Numbered from the stretch's first letter, positions 52,484-61,801 are shown. The stretch is DNA of 64,000 nt from JABDIY01 sp963803875 (GCA_963803875.1 CAWDOA010000016.1:62001-126000); one strand, 5' to 3'. Translations and numbers: made by a program. Notes: a model not told the origin generated them from the sequence alone.

Positions 52484-53172
52484 CAGTGATGACCTCCGTG
52501 ATCGTCGTGGTCAGCGTGTTCATCGGAAGCGGGGACTGAACTCGCATCCTTTTCTTCCTGGGGTAGGTCACCGTAACGAACGCCGTACCCCAGTTCACCG
52601 CTCCATCCGGTACCCAGGTAGCTGGCTTTGCCCGACGGAGAAGTGGCGCGCATCCAACCCGAGGTCTGAAGGTCCTCTCCTGGCCGCCAGTCCTCCCACG
52701 GGAGCTTCTGGGGCATGCCTTCGTCGTCGACGAGCAGTTCGTCCTTGGTGTAGATCGCATCGGAACGATTGGTGAACGAGAACTCGAACAGCTTCGATTC
52801 GGTGATCGCTTCGGTCGGACACGCCTCCACGCACATGTCGCAATGGATGCAACGGAGATAGTTGATCTCATAGACGTAGCCGAATCGCTCGCCCGGGCTC
52901 TTGGGATCGTCAGGCGGATTGTCCCTACCACGAACATAGATGCACTTCGCAGGGCATACCCCGGCGCAGAGTTCGCAGCCGATGCACTTCTCCATGCCGT
53001 CTTCGTAGCGGTTGAGCACATGGCGACCGTGGGCACGTTCGGGCTTGGGTGCCTTCTGATCCTTCTTGGAGATCTCGCCTTTGCGGTTCTTGCGCCCGCC
53101 TCGATACTCCTTGGTGGTCACACCTTCGCCCCATTTGGCCAGGGTCACTGCGAATCCTTCGAAGTATCCCAT
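52483..53172 (-). CDS. nuoI: NADH-quinone oxidoreductase subunit I, complex I set 2, with His/Asp-rich tail
   Basis: 229 residues. Two 4Fe-4S motifs: CIGCELCAGVCP and CIHCDMCVEACP. An N-terminal basic insertion (RGGRKNRKGEISKKDQKAPKP) precedes the first. The C-terminus is extended and ends in a His/Asp cluster (DEHADHDDHGGHH), a possible metal-binding tail not found in the set-1 NuoI. It shares one base with the nuoH2 stop. Passes electrons from NuoG to NuoB. Confidence 0.95.
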   Translation of the reverse strand: MGYFEGFAVTLAKWGEGVTTKEYRGGRKNRKGEISKKDQKAPKPERAHGRHVLNRYEDGMEKCIGCELCAGVCPAKCIYVRGRDNPPDDPKSPGERFGYVYEINYLRCIHCDMCVEACPTEAITESKLFEFSFTNRSDAIYTKDELLVDDEGMPQKLPWEDWRPGEDLQTSGWMRATSPSGKASYLGTGWSGELGYGVRYGDLPQEEKDASSVPASDEHADHDDHGGHH

Positions 53173-54458
53173 CAGCGCACCTCACTCGGGTCGAGGCCGG
53201 CAGCGAGCAGGCGTTCGCGGCGGGCATTGTTGATGGCACCTCTGAGCAACCCCATCCCCAGGAGGAGAATGCCGAAGGCCACGACGATCACCAGGACTGT
53301 ATCGGCTTGCGCGGTGTCGAGAACGCCGAGGTCACCGCTGCGTGCCACCCGAATCCCGGCAAGCACCAGCAGCCATCCGAGCGACAGCGGAATGAGGAGC
53401 TTCCATCCGAGATCCATGAGTTGGTCGTAGCGGAAGCGGGGCAGCGTGGCTCGGAACCAGACAAACACGAAAAGGAAGACCAACAGCTTGGCGAAGAACC
53501 AAATGAAACCGGTGAACCACCCGAGTGTCTCGCCCAGGAACGCCGGCCCTGCCGGGCCGCCCAGGAAGAGGGTGACCACGATGGCCGCCATGGTGACCGT
53601 GTTCATGAACTCGCTGAGGAAGAAAAGGGCAAATCGGATCCCGGAGTACTCGGTGTGGAACCCGCCAACCAGTTCCTGTTCGGCCTCTACGAGATCGAAA
53701 GGTGGACGATTGAGTTCGGCCGTGCCGGCGATGATGAAGACGGCGAAGGGGATGAAGCCGGTAACGATGATGTTGAAATTGGGGACGATTCCCCCAAACC
53801 CCGCCCCGGCCTGGGTCTGAACGATCTGATTCATGCTGAGGCCGCCGGTCACCAGTATGACCGCCGCCAGCGCCAGACCGAGTGCTGCTTCATAGCTGAT
53901 CGCCTGCGCAGAGGCCCGCACCGAACCCAGTAGCGGGTATTTCGAGCCCGAGGACCACCCGGCAAGCATGATTCCGTAGATACCCAGCGAGCTCATCGCA
54001 AGGAAGAACAACACGCCGACCGGCACATCGGCAACTTGGAGAAAGGTCTCGCGGCCGAATATCGTCACCGCACCGTTCTTGCCGTCGTTGAAGTCGCCAC
54101 CAATAGGAATGAGGGTGAAGGTGAGGAATGCCGGTAGCAGCGAAAGATACGGTGCCAGACGGAAAACGAACTTGTCGGCATTCTCGGGGATGTTGTCTTC
54201 CTTGAAGAATGCCTTGATTCCATCGGCCAGGGTTTGGAGAAGACCGAAGGGGCCGGCCACGTTTGGACCGATCCGGTTCTGCAGACGGCTCACGACTTTG
54301 CGTTCGAACCACACCATCAACATCGTTGCTACCAAACACACCACCAGAGCGAGAACAGCCTTCACCACCGCAAGAACGACGTCGCCGAAATCGACGCCGT
54401 CGCTTAGATACGGCTGTCCAACCGACGTAGCTGCGCTCTGAAAGGCGACGAGACTCAC
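53172..54458 (-). CDS. nuoH: NADH-quinone oxidoreductase subunit H, complex I set 2
   Basis: 428 residues, GTG at 54458 overlapping the nuoG2 stop. The canonical loop RLQNRIGPNVAGPFGLLQTLADGIK and the acidic NRPPFDLVEAEQELVGGFHTEYSGIRF are intact, with eight helices. The C-terminal 60 residues add a further helix (VLVIVVAFGILLLGMGLLRG) and a basic tail. It follows the standard pattern more closely than the set-1 NuoH, whose quinone loop differs. Confidence 0.95.
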   Translation of the reverse strand: MSLVAFQSAATSVGQPYLSDGVDFGDVVLAVVKAVLALVVCLVATMLMVWFERKVVSRLQNRIGPNVAGPFGLLQTLADGIKAFFKEDNIPENADKFVFRLAPYLSLLPAFLTFTLIPIGGDFNDGKNGAVTIFGRETFLQVADVPVGVLFFLAMSSLGIYGIMLAGWSSGSKYPLLGSVRASAQAISYEAALGLALAAVILVTGGLSMNQIVQTQAGAGFGGIVPNFNIIVTGFIPFAVFIIAGTAELNRPPFDLVEAEQELVGGFHTEYSGIRFALFFLSEFMNTVTMAAIVVTLFLGGPAGPAFLGETLGWFTGFIWFFAKLLVFLFVFVWFRATLPRFRYDQLMDLGWKLLIPLSLGWLLVLAGIRVARSGDLGVLDTAQADTVLVIVVAFGILLLGMGLLRGAINNARRERLLAAGLDPSEVR

Positions 54459-56944
54459 AGTTGGACCCTCACGTCGATCACCGGCTCGCCCACAGTGAGC
54501 AGTTCCTGAGCCTGGATTCCATTGACTCCATAGGGCATGTGGGCCACACCGCTCGGAATACGGGCATCGGCCTGAGCAACGATGGCATGGCTGGTTCCGC
54601 CCGAGGTGGAAAGCTGCACTTCCTGACCCGATGCCACGCCGAGGCGAGCCAGATCAGAGGGAGCGAGGGTGAGAACTGCATCGTCGACAAGGCCACCCAG
54701 CGACGCTGAGAAGGTTGTCATCGTGCCGTTGTCCCAGAGCTTGCGGTCTACCACCAAACGCAGACCGTAGTCGTCGGCGGGCGGAATCGGTGCGGTTTCG
54801 CTCAGGCTCAGTTGCCACGAGCGCTGGAAAGCGAGGATCGGTCCGTCGGAGGCAACGCCATCGCTCTCCCACCGCACTGATTCGAAGCCGGAAACAGTTG
54901 CCGAGATGTCCGCCTGAAGCTCCTCGAGGCGGGTGAAACCCAGGTCACCGCCGGCCGCTTGGGCCACTTCGGCAGCGATCATCCAATCTGGCCGGGCTTG
55001 ACCCGGCGAGGTGACCTTGGCCCGTACCGGCGAAATCCGGCCCTCGAGATTGAGGAAGGTCCCGTCGACCTCGCCGAACATGGCGGCGGGCAATATGACG
55101 TCGGCCCTCTGGGTGCTGCGGGTCATGAAAGTATCTACCGAAACCACGGTACGAACCCGTTCGAAGGCAGCGGCTGCCAGGGCAGCGTCGGGGAAGTCCC
55201 GCAGTGGGTCGGCGCCCAATAGCAGCAGGGTCTCGATAGAGCCATTGACGGCCGCCCTGAGGATGCCCTCGGCATCGAGCCCGGGCGTGGCTGGCGACAT
55301 GTCCCATCCCGGGAGCTTCACGCTGAGTTCTTGCCCTCCCGGCAGGTAGCCGGGCGTGAGCCCCATCTCGAGGGCACCATGGACGTTCCCGCGGCGCAAC
55401 GCCGTGAGGAACGTGGCGCCGGGCGCCAAGCGACGAAGGGCTGCGATGGCCGACACGATTGGATCTGCCGACTCGGCCAGGTTGCCGCGGCCCACGATCA
55501 CTGTGACCGGACGGTCCGATGTGAGCAGGGAATGGGCTGTGGAGAGCTGATCGGAGGAGATTCCCCCGATGCTGGTGCCAACCATGCCATCGGCAAGTGC
55601 CGCGGCGATCTGTCCTGCGGCACCCGGAAGCGGGTTGAGGCGGGCTGCGACCGAATCACCGAAGGCGGTCTGCCGAGGCGACATCTCGATCAGCGAAACC
55701 CCGTCGAACTGGATGCCATGCCGAAGCCGGAGGTACAGCGTCGGCAGCTCCTCTTTCAGATCCGCTGCCAGCAAGACCACCACACCGCCCGGAGCACAGG
55801 CTGAGTCGATGGTGGCCTTGGGCAAGCCCATCACGACATCGGCGGGAAGGCCATCCCCCAGCTGAGCGTCGATATTGTCCACTGCCCCGAGACCCTTGAG
55901 GAGCTTGGCCCACGCGTACTGGCTTTCGAGAGTGAGGCGGGCACCACCGATCACACCGATCTTGCGTGGATCCGAGGCTCCGGTGAGTGCATCGACGGTC
56001 TGCTTGATTGCGGTGGTCCAACGGGTCTTGGCCTGCTCACCGCTGTTGTCGCGAACCATCGGCTCGGTGACTCGATGAACCGAGTCGGTGGCTTCGTAGA
56101 TGAACCGTTCTTTGTCGCTCAGCCAACCCCAGTTGGTGGCGTCGGAGTCCACCCCCTGGATCCGGACGAGCCGGTTCTGACTGCTGTGAAGCGCAACCCG
56201 GGCGCCCGTGCTGTCGACCATGGACGTGGATTCGTTTTCCGAGAGATCCCACGGGCGGGCTGCGAATCGATACGGCTGGGCTGTGAGGGCGCCCACAGGA
56301 CAAATCTGGACCGTGTTGCCACTGAAGTAGCTGGAGAACTCGTGTTCGGGGAACGTATTGACCTGTGTCTGAGCGCCACGGTCGATGAAGTGGATCAGGG
56401 GGTCACCGGCAACTTCGTCGGCGAAACGGGTGCATCGGTCACAGAGAATGCAGCGCTCTCGATCCAAGTAGACGAGATCGCTGATCGGTATGGGCTTTTC
56501 GTAGTGGCGTTTCTCCTCGACGAATCGAGACTCACCGGGGCCAAATGCGAATGCGTTGTCCTGGAGTGGGCACTCACCACCCTTGTCGCACACCGGACAG
56601 TCGAGCGGGTGGTTGATGAGAAGCAGTTCGAGGACACCGTCTTGAGCTTTGGTGGTGGGCTCCGATTCGGTGTTCACCTTCATGTCGGGGGTCACCGGCA
56701 GCATGCATGCCGGCTGCAATGAAGCGCCGCGGCCCCCGTCGACTTCGACCAGGCACATACGACACATGCCCACCGACGACATCCGGGGGTGGTAACAGAA
56801 GTGAGGGATGTGAACGCCATGCCGTTCGGCGGCAGCGATCAGGAGTTCACCGCTGTTGGCTCGAAGTTCCTTGCCGTTGAGCACAAACGGTATTCCCGGC
56901 TCCACTTCGGGGCTCTCGCTCTCGGCGTTCTCGGTTGCGGTCAT
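54455..56944 (-). CDS. nuoG: NADH-quinone oxidoreductase subunit G, complex I set 2
   Basis: 829 residues. N-terminal iron-sulfur ligands: CYHPRMSSVGMCRMC (N1b, 2Fe-2S), HPLDCPVCDKGGECP (N5, His plus three Cys), then CILCDRC and QICPVGAL (N4). In the region where Thermus and E. coli carry the extra N7 cluster, the sequence has no Cys (LSENESTSMVDSTG), so N7 is absent. The large C-terminal region retains the molybdopterin-family fold (LLLGADPLRDFPD, DTFMTRSTQRADVILPA) without obvious cofactor function. ATG at 56944 overlaps the nuoF2 stop. Confidence 0.95.
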   Translation of the reverse strand: MTATENAESESPEVEPGIPFVLNGKELRANSGELLIAAAERHGVHIPHFCYHPRMSSVGMCRMCLVEVDGGRGASLQPACMLPVTPDMKVNTESEPTTKAQDGVLELLLINHPLDCPVCDKGGECPLQDNAFAFGPGESRFVEEKRHYEKPIPISDLVYLDRERCILCDRCTRFADEVAGDPLIHFIDRGAQTQVNTFPEHEFSSYFSGNTVQICPVGALTAQPYRFAARPWDLSENESTSMVDSTGARVALHSSQNRLVRIQGVDSDATNWGWLSDKERFIYEATDSVHRVTEPMVRDNSGEQAKTRWTTAIKQTVDALTGASDPRKIGVIGGARLTLESQYAWAKLLKGLGAVDNIDAQLGDGLPADVVMGLPKATIDSACAPGGVVVLLAADLKEELPTLYLRLRHGIQFDGVSLIEMSPRQTAFGDSVAARLNPLPGAAGQIAAALADGMVGTSIGGISSDQLSTAHSLLTSDRPVTVIVGRGNLAESADPIVSAIAALRRLAPGATFLTALRRGNVHGALEMGLTPGYLPGGQELSVKLPGWDMSPATPGLDAEGILRAAVNGSIETLLLLGADPLRDFPDAALAAAAFERVRTVVSVDTFMTRSTQRADVILPAAMFGEVDGTFLNLEGRISPVRAKVTSPGQARPDWMIAAEVAQAAGGDLGFTRLEELQADISATVSGFESVRWESDGVASDGPILAFQRSWQLSLSETAPIPPADDYGLRLVVDRKLWDNGTMTTFSASLGGLVDDAVLTLAPSDLARLGVASGQEVQLSTSGGTSHAIVAQADARIPSGVAHMPYGVNGIQAQELLTVGEPVIDVRVQL

Positions 56945-58341
56945 GCGGGGCTCCCAGCAGCGACGGACGAGCCTGCACCAGCGGCGATCTTCGCCTCGAA
57001 CTCGGGTCGGAACCGACGGATCGCACTGGTGATCGGCGCCACCGAACTCGGTCCCAACGGGCAGATAGTGGTCTGCTTGGGCGGAAACGGGACCGCTTCA
57101 AGCCCAGCGTCGGGATGAGCGGCTACCGGGTAGTCACCGGGGCTGATGTTTGATCCGATCTCGAGTAGGAGATCGATGTCGTCAGGCCGGCCGTGGCCGT
57201 CGAGAATACGTTGGAGCACCTTTTCCTCCCAGGAGGTGCCTTCACGGCACGGCGTACACTTCCCGCAGCTCTCACGGGCGTAGAAGCGAACCACCCGCAG
57301 GCAGGCCCGAACTGCATCGGTGGTCTCGTCCATCACAACGATCGCTCCTGAACCGAGCATTGACCCGGCAGAACCCACGTCGCTGGCCTCGAGGGGTAGG
57401 TCGAGCTGTTCTTGGAAGAACCACGGCGCGGACCCACCGCCAGGGATGAACGCCTTCAGAGCATTGTCGTCTTTGATGCCCCCGCAGTAGTTCTCGCCGT
57501 AGAACAGCTCTCGGAAGGTGACGACACCCTGTTCCACCTCGTAGACGCCAGGCCGTTTCACATGGCCACTGATCGCCAGCAGGCGTGTACCGGGTGATCG
57601 TTCCGAGCCGTACTTCTTGTACGCATCTGCGCCGTTGTTCAACAGCCACGGCAGGTTGGCCAGCGTCTCCACGTTGTTGACGATCGTCGGCTTGAGATAG
57701 AGCCCCTTGGCGGCAGGGAAGAATGGCGGCTTGAGTCTGGGCATTCCACGGTTGCCTTCGAGACTTTCGATCAGAGCGGTCTCTTCACCGACGATGTACG
57801 CGCCGGCACCCCAGTGGAGAACCACGTCGACGCTCACGTCTGTGCCGTCGATGTTCTTTCCGACCAGACCGGCGGCATAGGCCTCGTTCAGTGCCTGGGC
57901 AACCCGCTCCTGGGCCACCGGCATTTCGCCTCGGATGTACAGGTAACACGTGTTCAACCCAAGGGCATAACAAGCGATGATGCAGCCTTCGATCAGCTGG
58001 TGGGGATCGTTCTCCATCAGAAGACGATCCTTGTAGGTTCCGGGCTCTGATTCATCGCCGTTGACCACCAGATAACGGGGCCAAACCGGAGGCATGAATC
58101 CCCATTTGATTCCAGCGGGAAATCCTGCGCCACCCCGTCCCAGCAGAACGGCGTCTTTCACCAGACCGGCAACGTCGCCGGGAGCCATCCGGAGGGCCTT
58201 CTTCATTCCGGTGTACCCACCGGTAGCGAGCGATCGCTCGAGGGTGTAGCTGTCCTCGAGGGGGAAACGGCTCGAAACGATCTTGACGCCCTCGTTATCG
58301 ACGTAACCGGCGGCGTGAGGAATGTACGCATTGGTAGCCAT
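56941..58341 (-). CDS. nuoF: NADH-quinone oxidoreductase subunit F, complex I set 2
   Basis: 466 residues from the ATG at 58341, chosen since the upstream frame overlaps nuoE2 without similarity. NADH/FMN-binding: LGRGGAGFPAGIKWG, VNGDESEPGTYKDR, GAGAYIVGEETALIESLEG. The N3 cluster is ESCGKCTPCREG plus TTICPLG. It accepts electrons from NADH and passes them down the chain. There is no nuoF for set 1, so only set 2 makes a full NADH-oxidising enzyme from this window. Confidence 0.95.
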   Translation of the reverse strand: MATNAYIPHAAGYVDNEGVKIVSSRFPLEDSYTLERSLATGGYTGMKKALRMAPGDVAGLVKDAVLLGRGGAGFPAGIKWGFMPPVWPRYLVVNGDESEPGTYKDRLLMENDPHQLIEGCIIACYALGLNTCYLYIRGEMPVAQERVAQALNEAYAAGLVGKNIDGTDVSVDVVLHWGAGAYIVGEETALIESLEGNRGMPRLKPPFFPAAKGLYLKPTIVNNVETLANLPWLLNNGADAYKKYGSERSPGTRLLAISGHVKRPGVYEVEQGVVTFRELFYGENYCGGIKDDNALKAFIPGGGSAPWFFQEQLDLPLEASDVGSAGSMLGSGAIVVMDETTDAVRACLRVVRFYARESCGKCTPCREGTSWEEKVLQRILDGHGRPDDIDLLLEIGSNISPGDYPVAAHPDAGLEAVPFPPKQTTICPLGPSSVAPITSAIRRFRPEFEAKIAAGAGSSVAAGSPA

Positions 58342-58363
58342 GGCGATGCTTTCGAAGAAGTGG

Positions 58364-58978
58364 TTAGCTGGCAGGCGCCGTACGCGACGCATACCAGGCC
58401 GGAGTTCGGGCTGTTTCTGGGGACTCGATTCCTGCGAGTCGATCGGCGGGGATGTGCTGACGAACCTTTCCGAGGGCGCCGTGATCGGGGATCTCGGGAC
58501 GTTTCCCGGCGCGGAGGTCGTCGATCAGATTGTCGAAGTCGTCTGTGCTCAGCCGGTATTCGTGTCGGTAGTTGACCTGGAGGCAGGGCGCCTCGGTGCA
58601 CGCCGCCATGCACTCGACGTCTTCGAGGGTGAACAGGCCGTCGTCGGTGGTACCGCCGGGCCGAACGCCCAGCGTCTTTTCGGCATGGTGGAGAAGCTCT
58701 TCCCCGCCGAGCAACTGACAGGAGATGTTGGTGCAGATGTTGACCATGTACTTGCCCTGTGGCTCGAACTTGAACATCTCATAGAAACTGGCGGTGCCGA
58801 GCACCTCGGCGGGGGTCACACCAACCAATTCGGCCAAGTGCTCCATGGCCTCTGTGGTGACATGGCCGTCTTGTTCTTGAGCCACATGAAGCAGTGGGAT
58901 CAGCGCGCTCTTCTTCCGCGGGTAGCGTCCGATGATCTCGTTCGCCAGCTCGACGTTCTCTTGATTCAGTCGCGACAT
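58364..58978 (-). CDS. nuoE: NADH-quinone oxidoreductase subunit E, complex I set 2
   Basis: 204 residues from the ATG at 58978, matching the usual NuoE opening (RLNQENVELANEIIGRYP). [2Fe-2S] N1a ligands: CTNISC and ECMAAC. The family's helical thioredoxin-like segments are intact (LLHVAQEQDGHVT). C-terminal residues past 175 are an extra hydrophilic tail. The 127 bases upstream face the M20 gene and must carry the promoter for nuoE-N if the operon is truly split; no consensus elements were recognised. Confidence 0.94.
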   Translation of the reverse strand: MSRLNQENVELANEIIGRYPRKKSALIPLLHVAQEQDGHVTTEAMEHLAELVGVTPAEVLGTASFYEMFKFEPQGKYMVNICTNISCQLLGGEELLHHAEKTLGVRPGGTTDDGLFTLEDVECMAACTEAPCLQVNYRHEYRLSTDDFDNLIDDLRAGKRPEIPDHGALGKVRQHIPADRLAGIESPETARTPAWYASRTAPAS

Positions 58979-59105
58979 GCGGGACCAAGGATAGGCGGTT
59001 TCACACGCAGAACTGTCATCTGAGAACGACATCGCTTTGTCCTACTGAACGGAGTGAACGGCCCGACGGGTCGCACTGTCTTATGCTCGCCGTCGGGGGT
59101 GTGTA

Positions 59106-60467
59106 ATGGACGACACTGAGCGCCGCACGAACGAGACTGTCGAGCTGCTTCAACAGATGATTCAGAACGCCTGCGTGAACCACGGAACGCCCGAGTCGGG
59201 CCAGGAAGTGCGCAACGCTGACCTCATCTTCGGAGCGCTCGAGGGCTCGGGCGCCAACGCCCAGCTCTACGAGTCGCTACCCGGTCGCACCTCGCTGGTC
59301 GCACGGCATCCCGGGACCGATCCCGACGCCCCGGCACTCTGCCTGATGGCCCATACCGATGTCGTGCCGGTTTCGCCCGAGGGCTGGCGGGAGGATCCTT
59401 TCGGCGGTGAGGTGATCACAAACTCCGAAGGTGTGACCGAGGTGTGGGGTCGCGGGGCGGTGGACATGTTGAACGTCACCGCCGCCATGACGGTTGCGTT
59501 CCGAGATGTGGTGATGTCCGGAAAGCACTATCCGGGCGACGTGGTGCTGCTGATGGTTGCAGACGAAGAGTTCGGCGGGACTCACGGAGCCCAACACCTG
59601 ATCAACAACCACTGGGACGACGTGAAGTGCGACTACGTACTCACCGAGTACGGCGGCACTCCCACCCCGGATGGTTCGGCGGTGCTGCTGACCGCTGGAG
59701 AAAAAACGGGTGCGTTTCGCAAGATCATCGTTCACGGCACTCCCGGCCACGGTTCGATGCCCTACGCCACAGACAATGCTCTCTACAAGGCGGCCGAGAT
59801 CATACGTCGGATCGGCGAATACAGCCCGGTCCCCCGCCTCGACCAGACCTTCAACGATCGACTGGCCGCACTGGGGCTGCCCGACCAAACCCGAACGGCG
59901 TTGATGGACCCTGCCCGGGTGGCCGATGAACTTGCGGCGCTTCCAGTCGACATGGCCCGAAATCTCCACGCCTGCTGTCATGTCACGATGTCGCCCAACA
60001 TCATGACCGCCGGCGACAAGGTGAACACGATCGCCGATCGAGCCGAGATCCAGGTGGATGTGCGAGTCCTGCCCGGCGACACCCAAGACGGCATCGATCA
60101 GGTATTCCGCGACATCATCGGGCCCGATCTGCTTCGTTCGTGTGAAATCGAGCAGGTACTGCCCGAACGCGAAGATGGCGCACCGTTCAGCTCGACCGAC
60201 ACGCCACTGTGGAGTGCGCTCACCGACTCGATTCGGATGGCCTACCCCAATGCCTCAGTGGTTCCAAGCCTTGTCAGCGGGGGGACCGATGCCCGATTCT
60301 TTCGAAAGATGGGAATCCCGGCGTACGGTGCCGGGCTTCTGAGCTCAGATCTCCAGCTGCCCGAGTTCCTCAACCGGTTCCACGGCCACAACGAGCGGAT
60401 AGATGTCAAGTCCTTGGAACTCACGACCCAACTCTGGCTCGACGTCCTCGACCGCCTGTGGGCCTGA
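59106..60467 (+). CDS. M20 family zinc peptidase/deacylase
   Basis: 453 residues, ATG at 59106 with a G-rich site about 9 bases upstream. Metal/active-site motifs: MAHTDVVPV, WGRGAVDML, VADEEFGGTHGA, and a dimerisation domain starting around HGTPGHGSMP. The C-terminal GGTDARFFRKMGIPAYG completes the site. The group resembles ArgE/DapE-like and CPG2/ACY1-like peptidases that remove acyl groups or cleave dipeptides. The substrate is unknown. It lies on the opposite strand inside the nuo set-2 region, between nuoD2 and nuoE2. Confidence 0.92.
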   Translation: MDDTERRTNETVELLQQMIQNACVNHGTPESGQEVRNADLIFGALEGSGANAQLYESLPGRTSLVARHPGTDPDAPALCLMAHTDVVPVSPEGWREDPFGGEVITNSEGVTEVWGRGAVDMLNVTAAMTVAFRDVVMSGKHYPGDVVLLMVADEEFGGTHGAQHLINNHWDDVKCDYVLTEYGGTPTPDGSAVLLTAGEKTGAFRKIIVHGTPGHGSMPYATDNALYKAAEIIRRIGEYSPVPRLDQTFNDRLAALGLPDQTRTALMDPARVADELAALPVDMARNLHACCHVTMSPNIMTAGDKVNTIADRAEIQVDVRVLPGDTQDGIDQVFRDIIGPDLLRSCEIEQVLPEREDGAPFSSTDTPLWSALTDSIRMAYPNASVVPSLVSGGTDARFFRKMGIPAYGAGLLSSDLQLPEFLNRFHGHNERIDVKSLELTTQLWLDVLDRLWA

Positions 60468-60483
60468 CCCCCAATCTCAAATC

Positions 60484-60578
60484 CCGTTCCCACACCACAT
60501 TCCGCAGTTCTCCCGTTCGGGGACCACATCTGATGTGGTGCCCGAACGGAAGAACGGCGGAATGTGGTGCCTGAACGG
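60484..60578. repeat. Nested palindromic repeat, family B copy 1
   Basis: Four copies of a CCGTTC-NNN-NACCACAT module, two direct then two inverted. The outer arm 60484-60505 pairs with 60557-60578 (22 bases, about 3 mismatches). The inner arm 60513-60530 pairs with 60532-60549 (18 bases, one mismatch). The whole can fold into one long hairpin. It lies between the M20 stop (60467) and the AbiEi-like start (60711). Confidence 0.9.
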
Positions 60579-60710
60579 AATATGGGGCGCTCATGATCGA
60601 AGCGGGGTGTGCACCGGCTGAGCCCGATCGATAGTCTCGTCGTTCGAGGCCTTGGGCCACTCGCAGTGTCCGTCACTGCCATCGGTTGGAACAACATCAG
60701 CGAGTGAGCC

Positions 60711-61700
60711 ATGGACAGCGATATCGACACCAGAACCCTCGACATTTTTCGAGAACAAGCTGGGGTGATCACCCGTGCCCAAGCGCTCGCCCTCGGAATG
60801 AGTGCGCGGCAGATCAGTCACCGCCTCGCAAAGAAGCGGTGGACAACGGTACGTCGCGGGGTATATCGCCATGCTCTGTTCCACGTCAGCTCCGACATGG
60901 AAGTGTGGGCGCTGACCCTTTCGGGCCGCGGCTACGCAAGTCATCGCTTCGCCGCCCGACTTCACGGCTTAGAGCCCGAACTGCGAGCCGTTCCCGAGGT
61001 CACCGTGAAAGCCGGGCTCCATCTTCACGTCGCAGGCGTGCGCGTTCACGAGTCGGAGCAGATCAGCACCGCCGGGATCTGCCACATTCGTGGGCTGCCA
61101 GTTTCGGGGGTTGAGCGCACAATCATGGACGTGGCTGCTGTTGACTACCGGCAATGGTGGATCCTCGCTCTCATCGATTCGGCCAAGCGGCTGAATCTCA
61201 CCGACGACGCACGCCTCAACGCCTGTTTGAAGCACCATGCTCGAAGAGGCAGGGACGGCACCGTGAATTTCCGCCGAGCTCTTGAAGTCAGCGGAAACTC
61301 GCAGACCTCGGCGATAGGTCATCTCAGTCGAGAGACAGCTCAACTGCTGGCGGCTGAGGGCCTTCCATACGCCTTCTTCGAGGAGAGAATCTACGACGAA
61401 CAAGGTTTCGTGGCCCAGGTCGACCTCTCCTTCGCATTGCCAGTCGTCGGCTTTGTTGACGGGTTCGGCCCGCACAAAGACCGGATGCAGATGAACCGTG
61501 ACCGCGCTCAACGGCAGCGATTGCGAAACATGGGCCTGTGCGTGTTCGAGTTCACGGCCGATCAGGTCAAACGATCGCCCGGGTACGTGAAGCGTTCCGC
61601 TGTGAGGACCTTCGGAGAGGCCGAACGGCTTGTCCGAGAATCGCCCAGCCGATACCTATGGTGGACCGAGCGGCCCCTTCCGCAACCGCTCTCATCGTGA
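60711..61700 (+). CDS. AbiEi-type antitoxin / DUF559-like protein
   Basis: 329 residues. The N-terminal 50 residues look like the winged-helix AbiEi/type IV toxin-antitoxin domain (DIFREQAGVITRAQALALGMSARQISHRLAKKRWTTVRRGVY, in pieces). The C-terminus is a PD-(D/E)xK-like region: QVDLSFALPVVGFVDGFGPHKDR, R--RQ-LR pattern and GLCVFEFT. In active relatives the strand reads E-VDG; here it is FVDG, so an acidic residue may be lost. No cognate AbiEii toxin is adjacent. The gene is framed by two family-B palindromes and sits opposite to the nuo operon. Confidence 0.8.
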   Translation: MDSDIDTRTLDIFREQAGVITRAQALALGMSARQISHRLAKKRWTTVRRGVYRHALFHVSSDMEVWALTLSGRGYASHRFAARLHGLEPELRAVPEVTVKAGLHLHVAGVRVHESEQISTAGICHIRGLPVSGVERTIMDVAAVDYRQWWILALIDSAKRLNLTDDARLNACLKHHARRGRDGTVNFRRALEVSGNSQTSAIGHLSRETAQLLAAEGLPYAFFEERIYDEQGFVAQVDLSFALPVVGFVDGFGPHKDRMQMNRDRAQRQRLRNMGLCVFEFTADQVKRSPGYVKRSAVRTFGEAERLVRESPSRYLWWTERPLPQPLSS

Positions 61701-61702
61701 AT

Positions 61703-61801
61703 TTCCGTTCCCACACCACATCTCACTGTTTTTCCGTTCCGGCACCACATCTGGTGTGGTCCCCCAACGGGAAAACTGGGGGATGTGGTCGCTGAACGGA
61801 A
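61703..61801. repeat. Nested palindromic repeat, family B copy 2
   Basis: Same four-module design as the copy at 60484: CCGTTCCCACACCACAT, CCGTTCCGGCACCACAT, then two inverted modules GTGTGGTCCCCCAACGG and ATGTGGTCGCTGAACGG. The ends (TTCC and GGAA, extended by TTTGC) resemble family A ends. It fills the gap between the convergent AbiEi-like gene (stop 61700) and nuoD2 (stop 61814). Confidence 0.9.

Noticed and set aside
60484..61801. CRISPR-like interpretation of the family B modules
   Set aside because: Only four modules per element, arranged as inverted pairs rather than regularly spaced direct repeats with spacers, and no cas gene.
61703..61801. Rho-independent terminator for the convergent nuoD2 and AbiEi-like genes
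   Set aside because: The hairpin is much longer than typical and lacks a U-run after the stem on either strand. Terminator activity is possible but not shown.
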